Assembly: GCA_030538315.1 (NCBI GenBank)
Contig: JAUNUF010000002.1
Location: forward strand, 1-64,000
Length of the DNA stretch: 64,000 nucleotides
Direction: 5' to 3'
Source: Propionibacteriaceae bacterium
GTDB lineage: Bacteria; Actinomycetota; Actinomycetes; Propionibacteriales; Propionibacteriaceae
Each line of letters opens with the position of its first letter. Position 1 is the first letter of the stretch. Positions 54,394 through 61,904 of the stretch are shown here, piece by piece. The translations under genes and the position numbers were made by a program. The notes under the pieces were generated by a model that did not search any database, was not told the origin of the DNA, and saw nothing but the letters and a program-made list of their open reading frames with translations.

Positions 54394-54579
54394 TCAACAC
54401 CCCTGAGTAGTTGGATGGACGGAGTTAATGCGATTGCCTACGGTGTACAAGCGGAACTTCTGCTTGAGGACGGTGCGGCCGTGCGCATCCGCAAGCCAGA
54501 AGACACGTTCTCGACATGCTTGTCCGCCGCCCACCGATGGTCGCATGCGTAGCCCATCGGATTCCCAGTGAGTCACCAT
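54394..54579 (-). pseudogene. 5'-truncated toxin remnant
   Basis: 61 codons. From GGGQACRERVFWLADAHGRT onward it matches the C-terminal third of the secreted toxin-like protein (GGGQLCRDRVFWLANDHGRI; QKFR, RINSVHP/RIESVHP, GC end). The signal peptide and the paired-His segment are absent, and the first 16 residues are unrelated. It starts 3 nt after the GNAT stop. It may be dead, or an orphan toxin tip of the kind kept next to immunity genes. Confidence 0.6.
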
Positions 54580-54582
54580 CGC

Positions 54583-55122
54583 CTACATGCTCCAAGGGGT
54601 CTCCGGGCGTCGGATGCGCCAGTACCGGGTGGGTTTGGGGCGGTCGAGGTTCCGGTTCGTATCAGGTACGAAACCCACTGCGCGGTGGCACGCAGCTGCA
54701 GCATCGCGACTGTCCTCGAACTCGTTGACAGCCTCGACGGCTGCCGTCTTCGACCACATCTCATCGAGCAGAAGTTGGAGCATCGACTTCGAGAGGCCCT
54801 GGCCGCGTCGCGAAGGGATGACGTTCAGTCCGATGCTGGCGCGCTGCGCCGGGTCGAGCTCGTAGTGCACGTGGCCAATGAACTCTTCTCCGTCGGAGAC
54901 GTAGAAGTAGCCGTGCTCTTCAGACGGTCGCCGCAATCTGGACTCAAACGCACCCCACTGAGACTCGGGCCACTCGACACAGCCTGTGTCGTTGTTGTAC
55001 AGGGGCGTTGGGAGTTCCCAGCCGGCGTTGTACGACATCATCTCGGGGTCTCGTAGCCAGCGCTGTCGGATGGGGAACTCCTCGCGTGCTGGCACGTGTA
55101 GACGCAGCGATACCGGCGTCAC
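54583..55122 (-). CDS. GNAT family N-acetyltransferase
   Basis: 179 residues. The acetyl-CoA loop is ASIGLNVIPSRRGQGLSKSM (R/QxxGxG). FPIRQRWLRDPEMMSYNAGW at the N-terminus and HRAVGFVPDTNR near the end follow the Gcn5-related pattern. Its ATG overlaps the stop of the toxin gene by 4 nt, so it is the third gene of a TA operon. The substrate is unknown; a modification of the toxin, tRNA or small molecule is possible. Confidence 0.85.
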   Translation of the reverse strand: MTPVSLRLHVPAREEFPIRQRWLRDPEMMSYNAGWELPTPLYNNDTGCVEWPESQWGAFESRLRRPSEEHGYFYVSDGEEFIGHVHYELDPAQRASIGLNVIPSRRGQGLSKSMLQLLLDEMWSKTAAVEAVNEFEDSRDAAAACHRAVGFVPDTNRNLDRPKPTRYWRIRRPETPWSM

Positions 55123-55364
55123 GGCAGAAGCTCGATGTACTGTCGTCGCGCTGGCATGGCGTGGATGAGGAGCCCGTCCCCATCGGGGCTTCTCAAGACG
55201 ATAACTTCCAAGAGTCGGGCCCGAGTGTCGAATCCGAGTCGAAGCTCCTTGACGAAGTCACCCGTGGCCTCGTCCAGCGGCTCAATCCACAGCGGCCAGT
55301 CTGCTGCCTGCGAAGCATCCTCTGCGCTGACGCCATGCTTGCGCGCCGAGGGATGAATCCTCAT
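55119..55364 (-). CDS. Toxin component of a type II toxin-antitoxin pair
   Basis: 81 residues. The opening MRIHPSARKHGVSAEDASQA, then ARLLEVIVLRSPDGDGLLIH and AMPARRQYIELLP, is typical of small RelE/BrnT-like toxins of actinobacteria (domain usually annotated as toxin or DUF4258-like). Such proteins cleave RNA. The ATG overlaps the antitoxin stop by 4 nt; the stop overlaps the GNAT start. Catalytic residues cannot be assigned by eye. Confidence 0.8.
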   Translation of the reverse strand: MRIHPSARKHGVSAEDASQAADWPLWIEPLDEATGDFVKELRLGFDTRARLLEVIVLRSPDGDGLLIHAMPARRQYIELLP

Positions 55365-55609
55365 CCCGCGGCGGTGGCGATGGCCAAGGCGTCGCGGACA
55401 GCGTCAGAGCGACTCTGGCCTCGCTTACGCGCCAGGTCGTCCACGGCCGCAAGCTCTTCCTCGGTGAGTCGGACGGCGATGACTTGCATGGGCTCAGCTC
55501 CTCGCCCGGGTCGGCCCCGGCCTCGTCGCTTCAACTCCGCGACGTCGTATCCGGCCTCCGCCTCGGCCACCAGTTCGGCAATGCGTTCTTCGCTGACCTC
55601 AAGTCCCAT
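55361..55609 (-). CDS. Ribbon-helix-helix (CopG-type) antitoxin
   Basis: 82 residues: an acidic helical N-terminus (SEERIAELVAEAEAGYDVAE), a basic linker GRGRPGRGAEPM, and the RHH fold QVIAVRLTEEELAAVDDLA followed by RGQSRSDAVRDAL. It should bind the toxin and repress its own promoter. ATG at 55609 lies 6 nt after TACACT (55616-55621), a leaderless start; ATAGTGTAT there is a possible operator. First gene of the TA-GNAT operon, divergent in history from the inverted fragment at 53972. Confidence 0.85.
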   Translation of the reverse strand: MGLEVSEERIAELVAEAEAGYDVAELKRRGRGRPGRGAEPMQVIAVRLTEEELAAVDDLARKRGQSRSDAVRDALAIATAAG

Positions 55610-55634
55610 GCAAATAGTGTATGACGAAAATCCG

Positions 55635-56300
55635 TTACTCGGAAGGGCCGCACTTCACGCCGGTGGCGTGGTTGGGGCAATATCCCGCCGGATTCTTGTG
55701 CAGGTACTGCTGGTGCTCGAGTTCCGCGTAGTAGAACTGCTGCCCCATGGTGATCTCGGTGGAGATGGGGCCGTAGTTCTCCGCGGTCAGGCGCTCCTGG
55801 AAAGCATCGCGGCTGCGCTCGGCGGCCTCGCGCTGCGCGTCGTCGACGGGGAAGATGGCCGAGCGGTACTGCGTGCCCAGGTCGTTGCCCTGGCGGTAGA
55901 CCTGCGTGGGGTCGTGGTTCTCCCAGAAGAGGGTGAGCAGGTCGTCGTAGCTGACCTTCGTGGGGTCGTAGACCACCTTCACTGTCTCGGTGTGCCCGGT
56001 GTGGCCGGTGCACGTTTCCTTGTAGGTGGGGTTGGGGGTGAAGCCGCCCATGTAGCCGACGGCGGTGTTGAGCACGCCGTCCACCTGCCAGAACATGCGC
56101 TCCTCGCCCCAGAAGCAGCCCAGCGCAAAGTAGGCGACCTCGGCGCCCGCGGGCACCTCGTCGATGGGCCGGCCTAGCACTTCGTGCACGGGGATGGGGT
56201 TCAGGATGGGGGTTTGGCGGCCTTCGAGGGCCTCGTCCTCGGTGACCATCTGCGGCTGGGCCATGCGGGCGTTGAGCCAGGCAAGTACGTCGATTTCCAT
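55635..56300 (-). CDS. msrA: Peptide-methionine (S)-S-oxide reductase MsrA
   Basis: 221 residues repairing methionine-S-sulfoxide. The active-site motif is YFALGCFWGEERMFWQV with the catalytic Cys, followed by VGYMGGFTPNPTYKETCTGH and the C-terminal YCPNHATGVKCG with resolving Cys residues. A 55-residue N-terminal extension (MEIDVLAWLNARMAQ) precedes the core. ATG at 56300 lies 6 nt after TAGCCT (leaderless). A diverged copy of its 3' end is found at 54007-54035. Confidence 0.95.
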   Translation of the reverse strand: MEIDVLAWLNARMAQPQMVTEDEALEGRQTPILNPIPVHEVLGRPIDEVPAGAEVAYFALGCFWGEERMFWQVDGVLNTAVGYMGGFTPNPTYKETCTGHTGHTETVKVVYDPTKVSYDDLLTLFWENHDPTQVYRQGNDLGTQYRSAIFPVDDAQREAAERSRDAFQERLTAENYGPISTEITMGQQFYYAELEHQQYLHKNPAGYCPNHATGVKCGPSE

Positions 56301-56378
56301 GGCTTCAGGCTACAAGCGCTCGCCAAGGCTGGGCCACGGTTGCTAGTCCTCCTTGGCCGGGGTTCGTTGCTCAGGAGG

Positions 56379-57065
56379 TCAGTGTGCCGCGAGATGCAGG
56401 CCCCAGTCGATGGGCTCGCCGCCCTGCTCCTGGAGGAGCCTGTTGGCGGTGCTGTACGGCCGGGACCCGTAGAACCCGTTGCGCGCGGAGAGGGGCGACG
56501 GGTGGGCGCTGGCGATCACAGGCGTCTCGCCCAGCATGGGCTTGGCGGATTGGGCGTCGCGGCCCCAGAGGATCGCGACGAGGGGGCCGCCCCGTCGGGC
56601 CAGCGCCTTGACAGCACAGGCGGTGACTTCCTCCCAGCCCTTCCCGCGATGCGAGGCTGGCGCGCTGGGTCGGACGGTCAGCACCCTGTTGAGGAGGAGG
56701 ACGCCTTGGTTGAACCAGGCGGTGAGGTCGCCGTGTTGGGCTTGGGGGATGCCCAGATCCGTCTCGAGTTCGCGGTAGATGTTGCGCAGGCTGCCGGGAA
56801 GCGGCCTGACGTCGGGATTGACCGAGAAGGAAAGCCCCATCGCGTGCCCTGGGGTGGGGTAGGGATCCTGGCCGAGGATCAGCACGCGGACGTCGGCGAG
56901 GGGCAGCGTGAAGGCGCGCAGGATGTGCTCGCCGGCCGGGAGGTACGAGTAGCCGTTGGTGATTTCCTCGCGCAGGAAGCTGCCCATGGCGGTGATGTTG
57001 CCCTCGACGGGCGCGAGGGCCTCCGCCCAGTCGGGCGCCACCAGTTCAGCCAACGTCTTGCGCAT
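56379..57065 (-). CDS. ung: Uracil-DNA glycosylase (family 1)
   Basis: 228 residues removing uracil from DNA. Motif A is [19 protein letters not shown] with the catalytic Asp, motif B is [13 protein letters not shown] with the His, and [13 protein letters not shown] is the uracil pocket. GQDPYP instead of GQDPYH is the common actinobacterial variant. ATG at 57065 gives [13 protein letters not shown]; longer starts add low-complexity sequence. Confidence 0.95.
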   Translation of the reverse strand: MRKTLAELVAPDWAEALAPVEGNITAMGSFLREEITNGYSYLPAGEHILRAFTLPLADVRVLILGQDPYPTPGHAMGLSFSVNPDVRPLPGSLRNIYRELETDLGIPQAQHGDLTAWFNQGVLLLNRVLTVRPSAPASHRGKGWEEVTACAVKALARRGGPLVAILWGRDAQSAKPMLGETPVIASAHPSPLSARNGFYGSRPYSTANRLLQEQGGEPIDWGLHLAAH

Positions 57066-57292
57066 CCCCTCACTCTGGCACAGGCCGCCGTCGGGGAGAG
57101 GCCCCAGATCCAGATTCGGGGTCGCTGACGACGTTGAATCTAGATTCGGTGCTCGACGGTGGGTTGGGTGGTCGGGGGCAGGCGCTGTCGGCCTGGGTTG
57201 TTGGTGCAAGCCCGAACAGCCTCGGCGCGCAGCGGGTGACCCATGGCGGCCCCGAACTCAGGGAAGCCTCAGGGTTGAGCAAGTGAAAAACA

Positions 57293-57323
57293 AGCTTCCC
57301 AAAATGGAAAGCTGGCGTAAACT
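57293..57323 (+). promoter_or_regulatory. Palindrome and -10 box of the DUF2089 operon
   Basis: AGCTTCC (57293-57299) and GGAAAGCT (57306-57313) form an imperfect palindrome immediately before TAAACT (57318-57323), which lies 7 nt before the ATG at 57331. The repeat covers the place of a -35 element, so it is a candidate operator, perhaps for the DUF2089 protein itself. The rest of the 265-bp gap holds direct repeats AGATTCGG near 57112 and 57141 and nothing else I recognise. Confidence 0.5.
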
Positions 57324-57330
57324 TCTTTGC

Positions 57331-58131
57331 ATGAGTAACGCAGATCTGGGTCCGATTCTGGACGACCTGGCCGCCGGGCGGATCGACGCCCAGGAAGCCA
57401 GCAAGCGCATTGAGGCCGCGAAGCGGGCAGCGGCGGGCGAAGACGCCGCCACCGAAACGCCCGAGGCCAGCGACACGACGGCGAAGGGCGGCCCCAAGGC
57501 CGGTGGCCTCTCGCGTGTGTCCGTCACCGCCGTCGGCCGACGGGTGCGCATCGAGGGCGACCCGTCCGTCAGCACGCTGACCATCGACGGCCCGCATGTG
57601 TTGCGCCGCGTGGGCACGGTCATGGAGGTCAACTCCACCGGCGAGATCGGCCCCAACTTCCAGGGCTTCTCGCTGATCCGCCCGCCTCGCAGCCTCGACG
57701 ACCTGCGCGACATCGGCCTCGGCAAGGAACTTGTGGTCAAGGTCAACCCCAAGCTCATCGTCGACGCAGAGGTCACCACCGGCGGTCTCCGCACCGTCGG
57801 TGTTCCCCGGCTGGGGCGCATCCGCGTGACCGCTGGCGGCTCCAATCTGGAGGACGTTGAGGAGATCGAGGATCTCCTCAGCCAGGCTGGCGGGATCTCG
57901 GTGGAGGGCCCCATCTCCCTGGGGCGTTCCAGGCTGAAGGTGGAATCCGGCACGCTCACCGTGCACCTCACCAAGGGGGCCAACGTCACCATTCGCGGCG
58001 AAGCCAAGCTGGGGCGGATCGCCTGGCCGGATGGCACTGACAAGGTGGATGAGTTCATCGTCGGCAACGGTTCTGCTCGCCTGGACGTCAACGTCGTCAT
58101 GGGCATGGCCACGATCAAGGCGGATGACTGA
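57331..58131 (+). CDS. SHOCT-like / DUF4097-like beta-rich regulatory protein
   Basis: 266 residues. The first 40 (ILDDLAAGRIDAQEASKRIE) form the short helical SHOCT-like/DUF2089 C-terminal motif. An Ala/Pro linker follows, then about 190 residues of beta strands (VSVTAVGRRVRIEGD, KVNPKLIVDAEVTTGGLR, VHLTKGANVTIRGEAKLG) like the adhesin-type beta-helix of DUF4097/LiaF-like proteins. Cytosolic, no signal. It precedes the DUF2089 gene by 1 nt, so the two act together, perhaps in envelope stress sensing. Leaderless start. Confidence 0.65.
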   Translation: MSNADLGPILDDLAAGRIDAQEASKRIEAAKRAAAGEDAATETPEASDTTAKGGPKAGGLSRVSVTAVGRRVRIEGDPSVSTLTIDGPHVLRRVGTVMEVNSTGEIGPNFQGFSLIRPPRSLDDLRDIGLGKELVVKVNPKLIVDAEVTTGGLRTVGVPRLGRIRVTAGGSNLEDVEEIEDLLSQAGGISVEGPISLGRSRLKVESGTLTVHLTKGANVTIRGEAKLGRIAWPDGTDKVDEFIVGNGSARLDVNVVMGMATIKADD

Positions 58132-58132
58132 C

Positions 58133-58597
58133 ATGGCGAAGCCGCTCTTCCACGCCCCCGCAGATTGCCCCGTGTGCGGCGATCAGCTGATCACCATCCG
58201 CAAGGGCTGCCTCCACTGCGGCACCGAGATTGCAGGCGAGTTCGCCAGCTGTGATTTCTGCGCCCTGACCGACGCCGAACTGGCGCTGCTGAAGGTGTTC
58301 CTCGTCTCGCGGGGCAACCTGCGGGAGGTGGAGAAGCATCTGCAGGTGTCGTATCCCACCGCGCGCGCCCGGCTGGATGCCGTGCTGGCCAAGCTCGGTC
58401 TCGACCCCGCAGATCCTGGCCAGGCGCCCGCCTCCCACGCTGAGCCCGCCGTCGAATCTGACGACGACGGCATGGCCGAGCAGTCCGAGTACGGTGACGC
58501 CGTGCCCGAAGACAAGGGCAGCGCAGAGGATCAGATCCTCGCCCGTGTTGCCCGCGGCGAGATCAGCCCTGAGGTCGCCGCCCAGTTGCTGGGCTGA
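58133..58597 (+). CDS. DUF2089 family protein
   Basis: 154 residues. The N-terminal zinc ribbon is CPVCGDQLITIRKGCLHCGT (CxxC...CxxC), followed by FCALTDAELALLKVFLVSRG and NLREVEKHLQVSYPTARARL, a helix-turn-helix, as in DUF2089. The C-terminal ILARVARGEISPEVAAQLL repeats the SHOCT-like motif of the upstream product, which suggests they bind each other through it. A DNA-binding role is likely. Confidence 0.85.
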   Translation: MAKPLFHAPADCPVCGDQLITIRKGCLHCGTEIAGEFASCDFCALTDAELALLKVFLVSRGNLREVEKHLQVSYPTARARLDAVLAKLGLDPADPGQAPASHAEPAVESDDDGMAEQSEYGDAVPEDKGSAEDQILARVARGEISPEVAAQLLG

Positions 58598-58602
58598 GGA
58601 GA

Positions 58603-58727
58603 CAGGCGCCTGCCTTAAGTGGGGAGGCCTGCGCTATAGGGCAGGCAACCCCACGTAAGGCAGGCGCAATCGCCAGTAACGCAGGCCAAACAGATTTGGG
58701 CAGGCACCGCTGAACAAGGCAGGCGCG
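58603..58727. repeat. GGCAGGC inverted-repeat array
   Basis: GCGCCTGCCTTAAGTGGGG (58606-58624) pairs with 58649-58667 at 18 of 19 positions. Inside, GCCTGC (58627-58632) pairs with GCAGGC (58641-58646). CAGGCGCCTG at 58603-58612 is itself a perfect palindrome. Further GCAGGC/GGCAGGC units occur near 58681, 58700 and 58719. The design resembles the nested palindromes at 275 and 36240 but with another core. Confidence 0.75.
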
Positions 58728-58777
58728 TGGCCACCGACCCGCCCAGCCCATCGGGTGGTACAACGAGCACACGTGAA

Positions 58778-58808
58778 GGGGCCGCCGTCGGAGATCGACG
58801 GCGGCCCC
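58778..58808 (-). terminator. Terminator-type hairpin after greA
   Basis: GGGGCCGCCGTCG (58778-58790) and its exact complement (58796-58808) form a 13-bp stem with a 5-nt loop, 16 nt past the greA stop. Reading out of greA the stem is followed by TTCACG and no long T-run. It can also stop transcription from the DUF2089 side. Confidence 0.8.
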
Positions 58809-58824
58809 TCAGCATTGCGGTAGG

Positions 58825-59328
58825 TCAGAGGACGGAGACGTCCTTGATGACGACCATCAACTCCTTGCCGTTGGGGGCGGTGTAGCGCACCTCGTCGCCC
58901 ACCTTCGCGCCAAGAATGGCGGAACCCATGGGGGATTGCGGGGAGTAGACGGTGTACTCCACCGAATCATCAGTGCCCAGCACCTCGCGGGAACCCAGCA
59001 GGAACGTATCCGTGTCGTCATCGTCGCCGTCGTAGGCGACCGTGATGACCTTGCCGGGCGCCACTTCATCCTTGGCACCTTCCGGCTCGCCCACCTGGGC
59101 GCGGCGCAGGATGTCTTCCAGTTGGCGGATGCGACCTTCCATCTGGCCCTGCTCCTCGCGGGCTGCGTGGTAGCCGCCGTTCTCGGAAAGGTCGCCCTCT
59201 TCGCGGGCAGCAGCGATCCGTGCGCTCACATCTTCGCGGCCCACGGTCCTGAGCTCGTTCAACTCGGCCTCGAGCTTGTCATAGGCCTCTTGGGTGAGCC
59301 ACACCACATCAGTAGCTGTTTCGGACAT
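58825..59328 (-). CDS. greA: Transcription elongation factor GreA
   Basis: 167 residues that insert into the RNA polymerase secondary channel and stimulate transcript cleavage. The N-terminal coiled coil contains LTQEAYDKLEAELNEL and the tip acidic residues in AAREEGDLSENGGYHAAREE; the C-terminal FKBP-like domain has PQSPMGSAILGAKVGDEV and YTAPNGKELMVVI. Length fits actinobacterial GreA. The gene upstream in the same direction encodes a DUF4307 protein 12 nt away. Confidence 0.96.
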   Translation of the reverse strand: MSETATDVVWLTQEAYDKLEAELNELRTVGREDVSARIAAAREEGDLSENGGYHAAREEQGQMEGRIRQLEDILRRAQVGEPEGAKDEVAPGKVITVAYDGDDDDTDTFLLGSREVLGTDDSVEYTVYSPQSPMGSAILGAKVGDEVRYTAPNGKELMVVIKDVSVL

Positions 59329-59340
59329 TTCGCAAGAATA

Positions 59341-59751
59341 TCAGCCAGCCACGCGGCAACCCTCAATCCGAATGGCCGTGGCTTCCTTGATTGTCTTCAG
59401 CGTGACGTCGACAACGGTGAGCTTTTCGGTGCCGGGCGGGATCTCGACGATATGCTCAGCCACCTTCTCGTAGCTTTCCGCCTGTGCATACAGGCGACAC
59501 TCTGCCGCGTCCGCCGGGTTCTTCCGCTGCACCACGATCTCCGCCGTGATCTCGGATGCGGACGGCACCTCGAAGCCGCGGATCTGTGCGACCACCGGCG
59601 GGTTGGAGTTGCGCAACCCCGTGATGGTCACCAGCACGATGGCCACCAGGATGGCGACGGTGGCAAGGCCTCCCAGCAGATAATCGGCGGGGCTTGCTTT
59701 GGGGTAGCGGGCCTTGATGCGGGCTTCGTCGGTGGCGTTTGGGGTGGTCAC
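59341..59751 (-). CDS. DUF4307 membrane protein
   Basis: 136 residues from the GTG at 59751 (an ATG at 59760 adds three residues). One membrane helix (LLGGLATVAILVAIVLVTIT) follows a charged N-terminus, then an extracellular beta domain (FEVPSASEITAEIVVQRKNP) with ADAAECRLYAQA and a final Cys in IEGCRV. Matches DUF4307, which lies between greA and mca in many actinobacteria. Function unknown. Confidence 0.83.
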   Translation of the reverse strand: MTTPNATDEARIKARYPKASPADYLLGGLATVAILVAIVLVTITGLRNSNPPVVAQIRGFEVPSASEITAEIVVQRKNPADAAECRLYAQAESYEKVAEHIVEIPPGTEKLTVVDVTLKTIKEATAIRIEGCRVAG

Positions 59752-59813
59752 GCACCCCATTGTGCCCTGAGACGTGCCGCCGATGAGCGGGGGGTCGCGG
59801 CACAATACCTCCC

Positions 59814-60710
59814 ATGTCCACGTCCGGAGCGCCCCAGTTGCGGTTGTTGCACGTCCACGCCCACCCCGACGACGAGTCGAGCAAGGGTGCGGCCACCACG
59901 GCGAAGTATGTCGCCGAAGGGGTGGAGGTCATGGTGGTCACCTGTACAGGAGGTGAGCGCGGCTCGGTGCTCAACCCGAAGCTGGCCGACGACCCCGAGG
60001 TGCAGCGCAACATCACCCAGATCCGCCGCGACGAGATGGCGCGGGCGCGAGACATCCTCGGCATCCAACAGGTGTGGCTGGGGTTCGTCGACTCTGGCCT
60101 CCCCGAAGGCGACCCCCTTCCGCCGCTGCCCGAGGGGTGCTTCGCCCTGGAGGATCCCAAGGTGGCGGCTGGGCGCCTGGTGAAGGTCATCCGCGAGTTC
60201 CGGCCGCACGTCATCACCACCTATGACGAGCAGGGCGGCTATCCGCACCCGGATCACATCCAGACGCATCTGATCACCGTCGAGGCGTTCAAGGCGGCGG
60301 CGGATCCGTATCAGTGGGCGGAGCACGGAACGCCGTGGCAGGCGGCGAAGTTGTACTACCACATGAGCTTCCACCGTCGGCGCTACGAGCAGCTCGAGGC
60401 CGCGATGCACGAGCACGGCCTGGAATACAGCTATCCCGTGCGGGACAACGATCCATACTCCTACGGCCGCCTCACCACGTTCGTGCCCTGCGCGGAGTAT
60501 TTCCCGGTGCGCGACGAGGCCCTGCGCGCCCACGCCACGCAGATCGACCCCGACGGCCCGTGGTTCGCCGTGCCGCTCGCAATCCAGCAGGCGGGGTGGC
60601 CGACGGAGGATTACCAGCTGGTGTTGTCCAAGGTGCCCACGATGATCCCCGAGGACGACCTGTTCGCGGGCCTGCGCCCCGAGCCGCTCGTGCCGGAGTA
60701 CGTGATCTAG
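59814..60710 (+). CDS. mca: Mycothiol conjugate amidase Mca
   Basis: 298 residues, zinc-dependent deacetylase fold. Zinc ligands are LLHVHAHPDDESSKGA and YPHPDHIQTH. VTCTGGERGSVLNP and RDEMARARDILGIQQVWLGF fit Mca rather than MshB. It cleaves mycothiol S-conjugates to release mercapturic acids, so the organism uses mycothiol for detoxification. The greA-DUF4307-mca arrangement is typical of actinobacteria. Its stop overlaps the convergent rhomboid gene by 4 nt. Confidence 0.93.
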   Translation: MSTSGAPQLRLLHVHAHPDDESSKGAATTAKYVAEGVEVMVVTCTGGERGSVLNPKLADDPEVQRNITQIRRDEMARARDILGIQQVWLGFVDSGLPEGDPLPPLPEGCFALEDPKVAAGRLVKVIREFRPHVITTYDEQGGYPHPDHIQTHLITVEAFKAAADPYQWAEHGTPWQAAKLYYHMSFHRRRYEQLEAAMHEHGLEYSYPVRDNDPYSYGRLTTFVPCAEYFPVRDEALRAHATQIDPDGPWFAVPLAIQQAGWPTEDYQLVLSKVPTMIPEDDLFAGLRPEPLVPEYVI

Positions 60711-61306
60711 TAGCTGGTGGTCTGCCTTCTGGTGCCCGATGTGCGGGAGTGCAGCAGGTAGGCCGCCAACACACCCCCGACGGCGCCACCCAGGTGGGCC
60801 TGCCAGCTCACGCCCGGAACGCCGGGGAAAACCCCGAGCAGCACGCCGCCGTACAGGCCGAAAACCACCACTGCGATCAGGATCTGCGAGATCTTCTTCG
60901 AGAAGATGCCACGCACCAGCAGATAGGTGAGGTAGCCGAAGATCACTCCTGAGGCGCCGGCGGTGATGCTGCCGGTGGCCGACATCACCCAGGCTGCGAG
61001 CCCGGACGTGACGGTGCTGACCACCGTCGTGACCACCCAGCGCACCGCTCCTGAGAGGTAGGTGAGCACGCCCAGCACCAGGAACGGCACCGAGTTGCCG
61101 ATCAGGTGGATCCACCCGAAGTGCAGCAGCGGCGACCACAGGATGTTGGGCAGGTCAGAGATCTGGCGAGCCTCGATGCCGTAGGCATCCAGGGAGTTGA
61201 GCGTGACCGTGTCGATGATCTCAAGCACCCACATGACGGCGAGGATGCCGCCCACCACGATCAACGCGGCGGTGAGAGGGGATCTGGCGGTGCGGGTTTC
61301 GCTCAT
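60707..61306 (-). CDS. Rhomboid family intramembrane serine protease
   Basis: 199 residues, about six helices. HFGWIHLIGNSVPFLVLG is the HxxxN helix, SITAGASGVIFGYLTYLL has the catalytic Ser (GxSG), and SWQAHLGGAVGGVLAAYLL has the catalytic His. It cleaves single-pass membrane proteins within the bilayer. The ATG at 61306 (MSETRTARSP) lies 6 nt after GACAAT; ATG at 61324 is an alternative. No substrate candidate is adjacent. Confidence 0.9.
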   Translation of the reverse strand: MSETRTARSPLTAALIVVGGILAVMWVLEIIDTVTLNSLDAYGIEARQISDLPNILWSPLLHFGWIHLIGNSVPFLVLGVLTYLSGAVRWVVTTVVSTVTSGLAAWVMSATGSITAGASGVIFGYLTYLLVRGIFSKKISQILIAVVVFGLYGGVLLGVFPGVPGVSWQAHLGGAVGGVLAAYLLHSRTSGTRRQTTSY

Positions 61307-61457
61307 GGATCCATTGTCCCCCACCGAGTGGCCACTTCAAGGGAACTCAGGCTCGGCTGAGGGATGGCTCAGGCGTCGGTAGGGCCTGATCCCGAGAGAC
61401 TTCGGCCCGGCTGCTCCATAGGTTCGATGTCAAGGACAACTGCTGAGGGGCTGAGGA

Positions 61458-61814
61458 ATGCTGCAACGGATGATCGTCAAGGACGCGGCGAGGAACGTGA
61501 CCGTGACGGTGACGCTGGTGGTGCTGATGACCCTTTCGGTGATGATGGCCACGGCCAGCGCTGGGCTGCTCGCGCGGCTCACGGGGGCCAGCGGCCGCCT
61601 CCTGACCACAGCGGATGCGCCACACGTGGCGCAGATGCACGCCGGCCCCATCGACCTCGCCGCACTGGACCACTGGGCCGCCGAAGTGCTGGACATCCTC
61701 ACGGAGCTCAACGCGGAGGGCACGACGGTGGTGATGGTGACCCATGACGCCGAGGTGGCCGCCCGCACCGACCGGGTCATTGAGATGCGTGACGGGCGGG
61801 TCACAAACCTTTGA
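61458..61814 (+). pseudogene. Fusion remnant: FtsX-type permease N-terminus joined to ABC ATPase C-terminus
   Basis: 118 codons open from ATG. Residues 1-75 (MIVKDAARNVTVTVTLVVLM, MMATASAGLLARLTGASGR) look like the first helix and start of an FtsX/MacB permease. From about residue 76 (EVLDILTELNAEGTTVVMVT then HDAEVAARTDRVIEM, DGR) it is the end of a MacB-type ATPase including the H-loop His, but Walker A, signature and Walker B are gone. A deletion between a permease gene and a following ATPase gene would give this in-frame product. Not a working transporter. Confidence 0.75.
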
Positions 61815-61904
61815 GGGGGAAAACGTGGAGATGTCCCGCATACGGGGAGATCTGCATGTTTTCGCCGTCTGAAGATCTGCGCCAACCGGATACGCTTGGG
61901 CACC

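Noticed and set aside
53110..55634. Prophage or integrative element
   Set aside because: No integrase, transposase, tRNA attachment site or phage structural gene; only a 29-nt msrA-end repeat.
57100..57160. Two AGATTCGG direct repeats as a regulatory array
   Set aside because: Only two short copies, poorly spaced; no support beyond chance in this gap.
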